Below the pieces are notes generated by a model. The model ran no database searches. It was not told the origin of the DNA and saw nothing but the letters and a program-made list of their open reading frames with translations. From the NCBI RefSeq assembly GCF_002940005.1, contig NZ_MDEF01000009.1: a stretch of 64,000 bases of DNA, one strand, 5' to 3'. A program made the translations under genes and the position numbers. Of this stretch, positions 24,129 to 36,695 are shown piece by piece. Source of the DNA: Xanthomonas hortorum (GTDB lineage: Bacteria; Pseudomonadota; Gammaproteobacteria; Xanthomonadales; Xanthomonadaceae). How positions within the stretch are numbered: position 1 is the stretch's first letter; every line of letters begins with the position of its first letter.

Positions 24129-26774
24129 TCACCCACGCCGCAGTAACATCTGCGTCACCAGCGCACGCAGTGCCGGCGGGCGCACTGGTTTGGACAACAA
24201 TCCCCAGCCCAGGTCCAGCGCATGCTCGCGCAGCGCCGGATCGGGTTCTGCGGTGACTAAAATTACGCGTGGTTCGCGTTGCCAGCGTTGCACCAACTGC
24301 GGCAGCAAGATGGGGCCGTAGTGCTCGCCCATGCGCACGTCCAGCAACAGCAGTTCCGGCACCTCGTCGGGGTTGGCGGCAGCCAATGCATCGTCGGGGC
24401 CACCGGCAAAATCCACCCGGCATTCCCAGCGTTCGAGCAGGACGCGCGTGGCTTCGCACACGCGTGGCTCATCGTCCACGCACCAGACGCGGCAGCCGTG
24501 CAGAATCGGGTCGTTGGCGTTTTCTGCAGTGGTGGTGGGCGGCGGCAATTGCTTGGCGATGGCGGCACGCTCGCCCAGCGGCAGCGTTACCGAAAATACG
24601 CTGCCGCTCCCCAGCGTGGAGTGCAGGCCGATGCGGTGACCGAGCAGGCGGCCGATGCGTTCGACGATGGCAAGCCCCAGACCGGCGCCGCGATCGTTGG
24701 CGACGCCGTCGTCCAGACGGCGGAATTCTTCGAAGATTTCGTGTTGCAGTGTTTCGGGAATGCCTGGCCCTTGATCGTGCACTTCGATGCGCAGCCAGCC
24801 GCCACGGCGACGACAGCCGATCAGCACCCGCCCACGCGGGGTGTAGCGGATCGCATTGGAGAGAAAGTTCTGCAGGATGCGCCGCAGCAGGTTTTCATCG
24901 CTCAACACCACCGCCGAGGTGGGCACCCAATCCAGCACCAGGCCGCGGTCTTCGGCCAGGATCCCGAACTCGCGGGCCAGCGTTTCCAGCAGCGGAGCGA
25001 TGGCAAAATCGCGCACCTGGGTTTTCAGGCTGCCCGCTTCCAGCCGCGAGATATCCAGCAGGCTGTTGAGGATGGCGTCCTGCGCGGCCAGCGCGCCTTC
25101 GATGTTGGCGACCACGCGCGCGCTGCCGGTCTCGCGCACTTGCCCGCGCAATACCGAGACGAACATGCGCGCGGCGTTGAGCGGCTGCAGCAGGTCGTGC
25201 ACGGCCGAGGCGACGAAGCGGGTCTTGTAGCGGTTGGCGCTCTCGGCCTCGCGCTTGGCGGCGGCCAGGTCGCGGGTGCGTTCGGCCACGCGGTGTTCCA
25301 GCGCGTCGGCCAACGAGCGCAGTTCGCGTGCGGCGTTCTTGTAGCTGGTGATGTCGGCGTAACTGGTGACGAAGCCGCCATCGGGTAGCGGATTGCCGCG
25401 GATTTCCAGCACCGTGCCATCTTCTTTCTCGCTCTCGCGCATATGCGGTTTGCCGCTGCGCAAGTGGTTCAAGCGCCGCTCGATCGCCGCTTCGATCGGT
25501 CCGGGACCGAGCAGGCCGCGGCGTGCGTTGAAGCGGAACAGGTCTTCGATCGGGCGGCCGATCTTGAGCAACTCGGGCGGGAAGCGGAACAGTTCCACGT
25601 AGCGCGAATTCCACGCCACCAGATTGAGCGCATCGTCGATCACCACCACGCCTTGCGGCAGGTGTTCCAGGCTGCGGCTCAAGCCGGCATTGGCCTGCTG
25701 CGCGGCGGTGACCACGCCATCCTGGGCGGTGCGCAGTTCTTCGGCGTGTTGTTGCAGCAGTGTTTCCAGTTCGTCCCTGCTGCGCTGACGCAAAGCCGCC
25801 AGCCGCCGCCGTTGCTGCACGAACAACCACAGCAAGGCCAGTGCCAGCCATGCACCGGCGGCGGCAATCGCAGCGGCGCGCCCGGCCGCCGCGCTGGCGC
25901 GGGTGTCGTGCAGCAGATGCAGGCGCCAGCCGCTTTCGGGCACTTCCAGGGTCTGCCACAGCACCGGGCCGGCGAGCGCTGGCTCGCGCACCTCGGCCAA
26001 TACGCCACCGTTGCCGGTCTGCTCGATCAGCCGGCGCTGCAGCGGCAGCAATCCCTGGTCGGCGTACTGGCGGGTGCTCTGTAATTCGCTGCGATCGCGC
26101 AGGCTCAACGGTGCCAGCATGCGATAGCGCCACTCGGGGCGGCTGGCCAGAAACACCACGTCGTGCGCATCGGAGGCCAGCACGATGTCCGGGGTCTGCA
26201 GCCATTCGCGTTCCAGCGCAGCCAGCGCGATCTTGATCACCACCACGCCCTGCACCTGGCCGGCAGAGTCGACGATGGCCTGCGAGAGGAAATACCCCGG
26301 CTCGCTGGTGGTCATGCCGATGCCGTAGAAGCTGCCGCTGCCGGTGGCCAGTGCCTGCTGGTAATAAGGGCGGAACGCGTAGTCCACGCCCACATTGCTG
26401 CGCGGCGCGCGCCAGTTGCTGGCCGCCAACGCGATACCACTGCGGTCGATCACCGTTAGCGTGGACGATTGGGTGACGTTGTTGGCGCGTTCGAGTTTGT
26501 CGTTGAGCTGTTCCACCTGCGCGGCCGACAACGGCCCGGACACCGCAGCGCGCAGCTCCGGGTCCAGCGCCAGAATCTGCGGCAAGGTGCGATAGCGATC
26601 GATGCGCTGCTGCAAGGCCTGTGCATACAGCCGCAGCTGACGCCGCACGGTGGCACTTTCGTCGCGCAAGGCGTTCTGCTCGACAAAATGCCCGGCCGCG
26701 AACATGGCCACCAACATGCCGCCCAGCACGATGGACAGCGTGAACAGCAGGCGGCGGCGTTGCGAGGCGTACAT
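24129..26774 (-). CDS. DctB-like hybrid sensor histidine kinase
   Basis: 881 residues: membrane segment at 10-28, a periplasmic PDC/Cache sensor (about 35-295) with RPYYQQALATGSGSFYGIG and GYFLSQAIV, a pattern shared with DctB C4-dicarboxylate sensors, and a second membrane segment at about 299-319. Coiled coil, PAS-like domain (about 365-480), and kinase core with H526 (SAVHDLLQPLNAAR), N640, DQGPGI (667-672) and GAGLGLA (696-702) follow. The C-terminus is a receiver with phosphoacceptor D812. Its location beside a porin gene and dctA suggests it senses C4-dicarboxylates. The dedicated output regulator may be the LuxR-type protein at 19886. Confidence 0.88.
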   Translation of the reverse strand: MYASQRRRLLFTLSIVLGGMLVAMFAAGHFVEQNALRDESATVRRQLRLYAQALQQRIDRYRTLPQILALDPELRAAVSGPLSAAQVEQLNDKLERANNVTQSSTLTVIDRSGIALAASNWRAPRSNVGVDYAFRPYYQQALATGSGSFYGIGMTTSEPGYFLSQAIVDSAGQVQGVVVIKIALAALEREWLQTPDIVLASDAHDVVFLASRPEWRYRMLAPLSLRDRSELQSTRQYADQGLLPLQRRLIEQTGNGGVLAEVREPALAGPVLWQTLEVPESGWRLHLLHDTRASAAAGRAAAIAAAGAWLALALLWLFVQQRRRLAALRQRSRDELETLLQQHAEELRTAQDGVVTAAQQANAGLSRSLEHLPQGVVVIDDALNLVAWNSRYVELFRFPPELLKIGRPIEDLFRFNARRGLLGPGPIEAAIERRLNHLRSGKPHMRESEKEDGTVLEIRGNPLPDGGFVTSYADITSYKNAARELRSLADALEHRVAERTRDLAAAKREAESANRYKTRFVASAVHDLLQPLNAARMFVSVLRGQVRETGSARVVANIEGALAAQDAILNSLLDISRLEAGSLKTQVRDFAIAPLLETLAREFGILAEDRGLVLDWVPTSAVVLSDENLLRRILQNFLSNAIRYTPRGRVLIGCRRRGGWLRIEVHDQGPGIPETLQHEIFEEFRRLDDGVANDRGAGLGLAIVERIGRLLGHRIGLHSTLGSGSVFSVTLPLGERAAIAKQLPPPTTTAENANDPILHGCRVWCVDDEPRVCEATRVLLERWECRVDFAGGPDDALAAANPDEVPELLLLDVRMGEHYGPILLPQLVQRWQREPRVILVTAEPDPALREHALDLGWGLLSKPVRPPALRALVTQMLLRRG

Positions 26775-26878
26775 GCGGCAAGTATGGCGGTGCGCAGGTA
26801 CATCGCGCAGCTATCGCCGCGGATATCCGCCCCCACGACCGCCCCGCATGACCACCAAACAAGCCCCCGACAAACGAC

Positions 26879-26910
26879 TGCGGCCGCATCCTCGGAAGGA
26901 TGCGGCCGCA
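26879..26910 (-). terminator. Perfect hairpin downstream of the porin gene
   Basis: TGCGGCCGCATCC (26879-26891) pairs perfectly with GGATGCGGCCGCA (26898-26910) around a 6-nt loop. It lies about 100 bp past the porin stop codon and before the kinase gene. Only a weak T-run follows on the minus strand, so it may instead be a simple palindromic repeat. Confidence 0.5.
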
Positions 26911-27012
26911 TAGGCACACACGCTGGTGTGCGTTACAGCATCACCGCGTTGAAGCGGCCAACCAAGGCAACGCGCGGCCAATCAGGCCTGCGTTGCCTCT
27001 GCTCAACAGCGC

Positions 27013-28185
27013 TTAAAACTGCACCTGCGCACGCAGTTCCATCACGTGCGGGGTCTCATGCACGCCATTGCGCGAGGAATCCACCCAGCTGTAGTTGGCC
27101 TGCATCTTGAAGTGGCTGGTGAGGTACCAGTTGGCGCCAATGGTGGTGTCGTGCTGGCGGCCGCCGTGGACGTTGTTGTCTTCCAGATTCAGACGGCTGT
27201 AGCGGGCGGTCAGCTCGACCGCGCCGTAGTCGTGCGCCGGCTTGATGTTGCCCGGGACGCCGCCGGCATAGGTGCGCGACTCGCCGGTCAGCGACCAGGT
27301 GCCGTAGAGGTACTGGCCCTGCGCGATGAAGTGCGGCTGGCCGGCATTACGCGCCACTTCGGCACGCAGCGCTTCGCTCTGCAGCGAGAACGGGCCGTGG
27401 ATCCACACCGCTTCCACGCCAGTGCGGATCACGTGGTCCACATCGAGGATGGTGCCGGTGTCGATCAGACGCACGTCGGTCAGGCCGGCTTCCGGGCGGG
27501 CACGCAGGCGCACGCGCGGGCTGAAGGACACGCCGCGGCCGTCGCTGAAGCCGCGCGGGTTTTCGACCGAGCCGGCGATACCCAGATGCAGCACGTCGCC
27601 TTCGGCCTTGAACGGGGTCCATGCCGCATGCACGGCCTGGGTGGTGCCCGGGTTGTCGCCCTGCAGATCCTGGCCGCCGTACGCGCCGGCCTGCAGCAGG
27701 TACTGCTGACGCTCCAGCGTCCACTCCACACCGGTGCGGCGGCCCTGGAACACCGCCTGCACCGGCAGGCCCAGTTCCATGAAGCTGCCCGCACGCGAGC
27801 TCTGCACCGCTTCCAGACCCACCGGCACCTTCATGTAGCCCAGCCGCACGCGACCGTAATCCTGGCCCAGCAGCGCCTTGGTCTCGAAGCGGAAGAACAC
27901 GTCCAGCCACAGCTTGGCTTCGAAGTCGAAATACACCATGGCGTCGTAGGCGCCCTTCTTCTTGAGGGTGGCGCCGAATTCCTTGCGGCGGAAGTCGGTG
28001 CGGTCTTCCAGGCGGTCGTCGCCGGAGAAGTTGTTGTCGTCGTAGGCGTAGTTGCCGGTCAGACCCAGCTCGGTGCCATCACCGAAGGTGTACTTGGTCG
28101 GCCAGTTTTCGATCGAGGTGGCCGCATTGGCGGCAGCGGGCGCGGCGGCGATGGCCAACGCAAGAACGAGCGGATTGAGGCGCAT
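27013..28185 (-). CDS. OprO/OprP-like porin next to dctA
   Basis: 390 residues with a signal peptide ending at AAANA, and a barrel with alternating aromatic strands ending in ELRAQVQF. Same family as the porin at 15117, with little obvious identity outside the C-terminal strands. The ATG at 28185 starts the signal peptide. It is divergent from dctA. In this context it more likely admits C4-dicarboxylates than phosphate, which is an inference from neighbourhood. Confidence 0.83.
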   Translation of the reverse strand: MRLNPLVLALAIAAAPAAANAATSIENWPTKYTFGDGTELGLTGNYAYDDNNFSGDDRLEDRTDFRRKEFGATLKKKGAYDAMVYFDFEAKLWLDVFFRFETKALLGQDYGRVRLGYMKVPVGLEAVQSSRAGSFMELGLPVQAVFQGRRTGVEWTLERQQYLLQAGAYGGQDLQGDNPGTTQAVHAAWTPFKAEGDVLHLGIAGSVENPRGFSDGRGVSFSPRVRLRARPEAGLTDVRLIDTGTILDVDHVIRTGVEAVWIHGPFSLQSEALRAEVARNAGQPHFIAQGQYLYGTWSLTGESRTYAGGVPGNIKPAHDYGAVELTARYSRLNLEDNNVHGGRQHDTTIGANWYLTSHFKMQANYSWVDSSRNGVHETPHVMELRAQVQF

Positions 28186-28471
28186 AGGAATGATCTTCGG
28201 CAATGAGAAGGGGCCGGGCGTCCTGCCATGGCGGTCGCAATGAACAGCTTCAGCAAGCGCGCAGGTTCCGGGCATCGAACGCACAGGGAATCGTTGTCTG
28301 TGTTAAACGAAATTAACGGCCGGCGGTGGCGCCGCTGAAGTGTAAGACGGCGTTCAGCCCGCGGACAGTGCGTAGTACCAATGGGCTATCGGCCCTGGCT
28401 GTGACGTGCGGCCAGAATGCGTGCACCGGGTGCCTGCTCAGGCGCCCTCTATGTTCCCTCGGAGTGGTGTC

Positions 28472-29818
28472 ATGCACATCAGCAAGCCTGCCGGCCCGTT
28501 GCCGGCGTCCGTCCCCTTCTACCGCCAGCTGTACTTCCAGGTGGTGGTGGCGATCGTCCTGGGTGCCTTGCTCGGCCATTTCGAGCCGGCCTTCGCCGAA
28601 AGCCTCAAGCCGCTGGGCGACGCCTTCATCAAGCTGGTGAAGATGATCATCGCGCCGGTGATCTTCCTGACCATCGTCACCGGCATCGCCGGCATGACCC
28701 ATCTCAAGACGGTGGGCCGGGTGTTCGCCAAGTCGATGGCCTACTTTTTGTTCTTCTCCACGCTGGCGTTGATCGTGGGCATGATCGTGGCGCACGTGGT
28801 GCAGCCCGGCGCCGGCATGAACATCAACCCGGCCGAGCTGGATCAGAGCGCGGTCAACACCTACGTGCAGAAATCGCACGAGCTGAGCCTGGTCGGCTTT
28901 TTGATGGACATCATCCCGGCCACGCTGATCAGCGCCTTTGTCGATGGCAACATCCTGCAGGTGCTGTTCGTGGCGGTGCTGTTCGGGATCGCGCTGGCCC
29001 TGGTCGGCGAACGTGGCCGCCCGGTGCTGAGCTTTCTGGAAGCGCTGACCGCCCCGGTGTTCCGTCTGGTGCACATGTTGATGAAGGCCGCGCCGATCGG
29101 TGCATTCGGTGCGATCGCCTTCACCATCGGCAAGTACGGGCTGGAATCGCTGGTCAATCTGGCCTGGCTGGTGGGTTCGTTCTATGTGACCTCGCTGTTC
29201 TTCGTGCTGGTGATCCTGGGCATTGTTTGTCGCCTGTGCGGCTTTTCGGTGCTCAAGCTGATCCGCTATCTCAAGGCCGAGCTGCTGCTGGTGCTGGGCA
29301 CCTCCTCGTCGGAGTCGGCGCTGCCGTCGCTGATGGAAAAGATGGAAAAGGCCGGCTGCGAGAAGTCGGTGGTGGGCCTGGTGGTGCCGACCGGTTATTC
29401 GTTCAATCTGGACGGCACCAACATCTACATGACCCTGGCCGCATTGTTCATCGCCCAGGCCACCAATGTGGACCTGACCCTGGGCCAGCAGATCACCTTG
29501 CTGGCGGTGGCCATGCTCAGCTCCAAGGGCGCAGCCGGCGTGACCGGCGCCGGCTTCATCACCCTGGCGGCCACGCTGTCGGTGGTGCCGGACGTGCCGG
29601 TGGCCGGCATGGCGCTGATCCTGGGCGTGGACCGTTTCATGAGCGAGTGCCGCTCGCTGACCAACTTCATCGGCAATGCCGTGGCAACGGTGGTGGTGTC
29701 GCGCTGGGAAAATGCGCTGGACCGCGACCAGTTGAAGCTGGTGCTGGATGGCGGCTCGCCGCCGCTGCAGGCACCGGTGGCCTCGACCGACGTCGTCGCA
29801 CCGATCAGCGCGCGCTGA
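28472..29818 (+). CDS. dctA: C4-dicarboxylate transporter DctA
   Basis: 448-residue DAACS-family symporter importing succinate, fumarate and malate with protons or sodium. Family motifs are visible: LVLGTSSSESALPSLMEKM (serine-rich hairpin), VVPTGYSFNLDGTNIYMTLA, and ALILGVDRFMSECRSLTNF (Asp and Arg for substrate and cation). The ATG at 28472 is preceded by GGAG. A strong terminator follows 10 bp after the stop. maeB, just downstream, can use the imported malate. Confidence 0.96.
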   Translation: MHISKPAGPLPASVPFYRQLYFQVVVAIVLGALLGHFEPAFAESLKPLGDAFIKLVKMIIAPVIFLTIVTGIAGMTHLKTVGRVFAKSMAYFLFFSTLALIVGMIVAHVVQPGAGMNINPAELDQSAVNTYVQKSHELSLVGFLMDIIPATLISAFVDGNILQVLFVAVLFGIALALVGERGRPVLSFLEALTAPVFRLVHMLMKAAPIGAFGAIAFTIGKYGLESLVNLAWLVGSFYVTSLFFVLVILGIVCRLCGFSVLKLIRYLKAELLLVLGTSSSESALPSLMEKMEKAGCEKSVVGLVVPTGYSFNLDGTNIYMTLAALFIAQATNVDLTLGQQITLLAVAMLSSKGAAGVTGAGFITLAATLSVVPDVPVAGMALILGVDRFMSECRSLTNFIGNAVATVVVSRWENALDRDQLKLVLDGGSPPLQAPVASTDVVAPISAR

Positions 29819-29827
29819 TGCTTCCTG

Positions 29828-29880
29828 CGGCCCTGTATTCCGCCGGTGATGCCGGCGGGATACAGGGCCGTTTTCGCTTT
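29828..29880 (+). terminator. Rho-independent terminator of dctA
   Basis: A long stem, CGGCCCTGTATTCCGCCGG against CCGGCGGGATACAGGGCCG with one mismatch, followed by TTTTCGCTTT. Confidence 0.88.
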
Positions 29881-30017
29881 GAGCCAGACCCCGGCCGCAG
29901 CGCACGACGCGCTGCAGCATGCAAACTCCCTGCCGCGCTGACAGCTGCGCGACAGGCCCTTGTTCAGGCAGGAGGGTAGAATTCAGCCCTCCTGCGCCTT
30001 CGAGACCCACACAGCCG

Positions 30018-32327
<2,310 letters not shown>

Positions 32328-32808
32328 GAGATCGGTTGCTGATAAAGCAACGATAGGAAAGGCAGCGGCTGAGGCCATGAAAAGCGACGGCTGAGCAAGC
32401 AATGCTCGAAAGCCCCTCTCCCCCCGGGAGAGGGGTTGGGGTGAGGGTACGGTTTCTCCGGTTAGTGCCAAGCACGCGGCTGTCAGTCGCTGGCTTCGGT
32501 GAGGGGCGCCAGCGCGTCCGGGAATCGGCTCTTCGGCTCGGTCAGACATCCTGTCTGACTCGCCGCCGCGGCACATCCGTGTGCCGCTCTCCGCCCATCC
32601 CCGGCCACGCTGCCGCCTTGGCGAGTCGTTGACATGACTTAGTCAAGACAAGCGAGTTCTCCGTCGTGGTTTCCGTGGCCTGCGCGATTCTCGATGACAG
32701 CAGCAGAGCTTGTGCTCCATAACTGTGCGAGAGCAACCTGCGCCTGTCTGAGTGCGGCAAATCGTAATGCCATAACAACGCGACGATGGATCGCGGACAG
32801 TGCTAGCC
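32328..32808. other. Intergenic region between convergent maeB and GH92 gene
   Basis: The CCCCTCTCCCCCCGGGAGAG GGG hairpin near 32412-32435 is followed by TTGGGGTGAGGGT, a common terminator-like repeat. Beyond it I see no gene or RNA that can be supported. Confidence 0.5.
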
Positions 32809-35800
32809 TCAACGCACCGCAGGCGGCACACCAAGCAACTCAATCTCCGCCAGCTGCACTTTCGCAGGCGCGCTGAAGCGCAGTCGATATTCCACATACG
32901 CTCCAGGCCGAGCAATCCGAAACGGCCGCGTCTGCAACGGCCAATCGAACGCTTCATCACGACGCTGATCAATCATCGTCCACGCAGCACCAGGCGCACG
33001 GGCTTCCAACGTCCATCCACCTGCAGAAATCGCCGCATTGCCGCCGGTCAGTGTGTAGAGCGTCGGCGTGCCGCGCGCGATGCCGCTGAACGTCAGCGTC
33101 GATGTCGATGCAATTGCAGCGACCGTTCCCGCATCGTCGTCATGCAACGCAGCGACATCGCCACCATCGTCCAGCGTAATGCGCGCAGTGTCTCCGAGCA
33201 GATCCTGCAGCGGGGCGGGACGCTCCCCAGGCGCAGTCAATGACGGCGGCACATCGTCAGGCCCGGTGCCCCAGCGCGAAGGCGTCGGTCCCATCACGAA
33301 GTCCAGCGTCGCGCCCTTTGCAATGTCCGCTTGCGGCAACCAGGTCTTGCGCCAGGGTTTGCCGTTTACCCTGAGCGATTGCACATACACGTTTTTCGCC
33401 GAATTCTGCGGCGCATTGACCACCAGCATGCCGCCATTGGGCAGGCGCACGCTGGCATGCTTGAACAGCGGCGAGCCGATCACATACTCCGGCGCACCCA
33501 TGCGCAGCGGATACAGCCCCACCGCCGCGAACAGATACCACGCCGACATTTCGCCGTTGTCCTCATCGCCGGGATACCCCTGGCCGATCTCGCTGCCCAG
33601 ATACAAGCGCGCGAGGATCTCGCGGGTAATGCGCTGTGTCTTCCATGGCTGCCCGGCGTACAGATACATCCATGGAAGATGGTGCGCAGTCTGATTGCTG
33701 TGCGAATACATGCCCATGCGCACGTCGCGCGCCTCGGTCATCTCGTGGATGGTGTCGCCATACGAGCCGGCAAACTTGGCTTCGGCGGTTTCGGGCGTGG
33801 CAAACAATGTATCCAGTTTCGCGGCCAGTCCCGCGCGCCCGCCATACAGCGTGGCCAGGCCTTCGCCATCGTGCGGTGCGGTGAATGCAAACGTCCAGCC
33901 GCTGGATTCGGTGTAATCGTTGCCCCATACGCGCGGGTCGTAGTGCGCAGCATCCACACGCCAATCGCCATTCGCCTTGCGGCCCTGAAAAAAGCCGATC
34001 GCTGGATCGAACAGTGCCGAATACCCGGCCGCACGATGACGAAAATACAGCGCTTCGGTGGCATAACGCTCGCGCGCTGTTGCCGTCGTCGCTTGCTTGG
34101 ACAACGCGTCGGCCATGTTGGCAATGCCGAAGTCGTTGAGCGCCCCTTCCATCGACCACGACATGCCTTCGTGCGTGTCGGTATCGGCGTAACCGCGAAA
34201 GGTCGAACGCGCCATGCCTTTGCGGCCGACGTGGCGATCCGGCGCCACCACGGTCGCATTCTTCAGCGCTGCAGCGTACGCCTCGGCCGGGTCGAAACCC
34301 TGCATGCCCTTGAGCCACGCATCGGCAAACGCCACATCGGAACTGGTGCCCACCATCAGATCGGCATAGCCGGGCGAAGACCAGCGCGCCACCCAGCCAC
34401 CTGCACGCGATTGCTCCAGAAAGCCCTGCACGAATGTGCCGGCATAGTCGGATGCGAACAACGCATACGCCGGCCACGCGGTGCGAAAGGTGTCCCACAA
34501 GCCGTTGTTGACGTAGACCCGGCCATCGCGGATCGGCGCGAAACTGCGCACCGCGCTGCCATCGATGTTGGTGTCCGACCAGCTGCTCTGGCTGGCGTAA
34601 CGCCAGTCCGGCACCGTCGCGCTGCCGACGTTTTCATGGCCGGAATTGGGATACAGATGCAGCCGGTACAGATTGGAATACAGCGTGGTCTTCTGGTCGG
34701 TCGTGGCGTCCGGTACGTCGAAACGACCCAGCAATGCATCCCATGCATCCTGCGCACGCGCGGCGATCTGCTCGAAGGTTGCCTGCGGCGCGATCTCCAG
34801 CGCAAGGTTGTGCTTGGCCTGGTCGAGCGAGATCAGCGAGGTGGCGATGCGCATCTGCACCTGCCGCGTGCTGCCCGCATCGAACTTGATCCAGCCGGTG
34901 GGCCGGCCGGTGTCGCTCAGTCCGCTGGTTTTCCATGGCGTATCGAAGCTGGCATAGACATACATGCGCGTCGCGCCGGTCGACAGGCCGCTACGCACAT
35001 CGGTGTAGCCGGAGAGCGTCTGTGTTGCAGCATCCAGACTCAATCCACCGCGCGCGTCCACATTGTCGAACAGCAGATTGGCATCGCCCTGCGCCGGGAA
35101 GCGAAAGCGGAACAGCGCTGCATGATCGGTCGGTGCGATCTCGGCCTGGATTCCATTATCCAACTGCACCGCGTAGCGATACGGTCGCGCGATTTCGGTG
35201 TCATGCGAGAAGGCCAGGGCGCGCTTGCTGCGATCTGCCTCCGGTGTACCCGTACTCAACGACGGCATCACCTGAAAGGTCTGGCGGTCGCCCATCCACG
35301 GACTCGGCTGATGGCTGAGCGACAGCGCCTGCAAGCGCGGGCGGTTGTCCGCCGCGTTGTGTTCGTTCCAGCGATATAGCCAGGTCAGCGTTCCTGCATC
35401 GGTCACCGGCGTCCAGAAGTTGAAGCCATGCGGCACTGCGATTGCAGGGAAATTATTGCCGCGCGAGAAGGTGCCGTTTGACTGTGTGCCGCGCGTGGTC
35501 AGCACCCAGTCCGAAGGACGCGTTGCAGGAGTGAGCGGCACATCGGCAATGGCGATATCGTCGATCCAACCGGCACCGGCCGCACCTGCAGGCGGCGCAA
35601 CCTCCAATTCGATCGCCGCCACGCGGCGCCCACGTAAAGCGGCCACGTCCCCCAGCCGTACCGCCTTGCGCGCCCATTGCTGCGGATACAGCGTCTTCGA
35701 ATCGCCTTGCGCATGCGCACCAAGTGCGACGCCATGTTGATCCTGCGCAGCGCTGGCAGACACGCGCGTGCCGTCGTCCAGCAACAGATCCAACGACACA

Positions 35801-36171
35801 TAGGTCGAGGCCACGTGATCGCTGCCCACACTTTCCGGCAATACCAGCCACGACAGCGTAGTCTCGGCACCGATCAAAAGATCGCTGGTAAACAACGTCC
35901 GCCGCCCGCCCGCTCCACCACTGGCATACCGCAGCGCATGCGCACCGCTGTAACCGGCGTTCGGCCTGGCCGCATACGGCGCAGCGGGGCCCGTGCCGAT
36001 CGCAATCTGTACATCGCCCGCCACAGCGCTCACCGGCACAGGCTGCCCTTTTTCGAACGAACTCGAAAACCCGGTCGCGGCACTCACACACAGCGGCGTA
36101 GCGCAGGCAAGGGCAACAGCAACCGAAAGCCACAGACCACGCGGACGCGGCAGCACAACAGACGAGGGCAC
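32809..36171 (-). CDS. GH92 alpha-1,2-mannosidase, exported
   Basis: 1120 residues. Glycoside hydrolase 92 enzymes are calcium-dependent inverting exo-alpha-mannosidases. A signal peptide ends near LCVSAA. An N-terminal carbohydrate-binding-like region precedes the GH92 N-domain. Family signatures include GHENVGS, TDTHEGMSWSMEGALNDFG, and the general-acid loop GYPGDEDNGEMSAWYLFAAV with a conserved Glu. The last 150 residues look like an F5/8-type discoidin module. The GTG at 36171 is backed by AAGGAG ten bases upstream. Likely substrates are plant or fungal mannans or N-glycans. No other glycan-degrading gene is next to it. Confidence 0.9.
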   Translation of the reverse strand: MPSSVVLPRPRGLWLSVAVALACATPLCVSAATGFSSSFEKGQPVPVSAVAGDVQIAIGTGPAAPYAARPNAGYSGAHALRYASGGAGGRRTLFTSDLLIGAETTLSWLVLPESVGSDHVASTYVSLDLLLDDGTRVSASAAQDQHGVALGAHAQGDSKTLYPQQWARKAVRLGDVAALRGRRVAAIELEVAPPAGAAGAGWIDDIAIADVPLTPATRPSDWVLTTRGTQSNGTFSRGNNFPAIAVPHGFNFWTPVTDAGTLTWLYRWNEHNAADNRPRLQALSLSHQPSPWMGDRQTFQVMPSLSTGTPEADRSKRALAFSHDTEIARPYRYAVQLDNGIQAEIAPTDHAALFRFRFPAQGDANLLFDNVDARGGLSLDAATQTLSGYTDVRSGLSTGATRMYVYASFDTPWKTSGLSDTGRPTGWIKFDAGSTRQVQMRIATSLISLDQAKHNLALEIAPQATFEQIAARAQDAWDALLGRFDVPDATTDQKTTLYSNLYRLHLYPNSGHENVGSATVPDWRYASQSSWSDTNIDGSAVRSFAPIRDGRVYVNNGLWDTFRTAWPAYALFASDYAGTFVQGFLEQSRAGGWVARWSSPGYADLMVGTSSDVAFADAWLKGMQGFDPAEAYAAALKNATVVAPDRHVGRKGMARSTFRGYADTDTHEGMSWSMEGALNDFGIANMADALSKQATTATARERYATEALYFRHRAAGYSALFDPAIGFFQGRKANGDWRVDAAHYDPRVWGNDYTESSGWTFAFTAPHDGEGLATLYGGRAGLAAKLDTLFATPETAEAKFAGSYGDTIHEMTEARDVRMGMYSHSNQTAHHLPWMYLYAGQPWKTQRITREILARLYLGSEIGQGYPGDEDNGEMSAWYLFAAVGLYPLRMGAPEYVIGSPLFKHASVRLPNGGMLVVNAPQNSAKNVYVQSLRVNGKPWRKTWLPQADIAKGATLDFVMGPTPSRWGTGPDDVPPSLTAPGERPAPLQDLLGDTARITLDDGGDVAALHDDDAGTVAAIASTSTLTFSGIARGTPTLYTLTGGNAAISAGGWTLEARAPGAAWTMIDQRRDEAFDWPLQTRPFRIARPGAYVEYRLRFSAPAKVQLAEIELLGVPPAVR

Positions 36172-36487
36172 GTGGTGATGTCTCCTTGGTGGTGACTAAG
36201 CAGGGTGTATCCGGTTGATGCGCGCGATCTGTGCAGATCACGCAACCCGATCCCGATGCGCAATTCCCCAGCGATGATAAGCGCGATATTCGGGCATGTG
36301 GCCTTGAGTCGCCGCGCCAGCGATGGGCCGCGCAGACCGTACCAGCGACGTCGCCATCGAACGCCGCCACTGCCGGAGCAACCGCCGGGACCACCGCAAC
36401 CCCAGGCCACGCAGCCCGGTCAATGGGCCGATCACCACGCAGGCTGCTAGAATCCGCGCTCTGCCTTGCCTTTACGATCGTGCCGCC

Positions 36488-36685
36488 ATGAGCCAGACCG
36501 CCACCGCGCCCGCCAATGCCGAATCGCGCTACACCGTGCACCGCGGCGATCTGCCGCTGAGCTGCCCGACGCCGCAGATGGCGCTGTGGAACTCGCATCC
36601 GCGCGTGTACCTGCCGATCGAAGACGAGCCCAACTGCGAAGCCAAGTGCCCGTATTGCGGCGCGTTGTTCGTGCTCGCCGACTGA
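36488..36685 (+). CDS. Small zinc-finger protein (zf-CHCC type)
   Basis: 65 residues ending in CEAKCPYCGALFVLAD, with C-P-Y-C plus an upstream cysteine and histidine (SCPTP, WNSHPRVYLPIED) as in the NDUFS6-like zf-CHCC family. The function of the bacterial proteins is not established to my knowledge. The ATG at 36488 starts the conserved length. It lies 10 bp before the glycosyltransferase gene and is likely co-transcribed. Confidence 0.85.
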   Translation: MSQTATAPANAESRYTVHRGDLPLSCPTPQMALWNSHPRVYLPIEDEPNCEAKCPYCGALFVLAD

Positions 36686-36695
36686 TCCTGGCCGG

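Noticed and set aside
27013..28185. Phosphate-specific function for the OprO/P-like porin
   Set aside because: The family name suggests it, but no phosphate genes are near and dctA is divergent, so specificity was left open.
33331..35379. 682-codon plus-strand frame opposite the GH92 gene
   Set aside because: No recognisable domain, and the GH92 signatures lie in the opposite frame.
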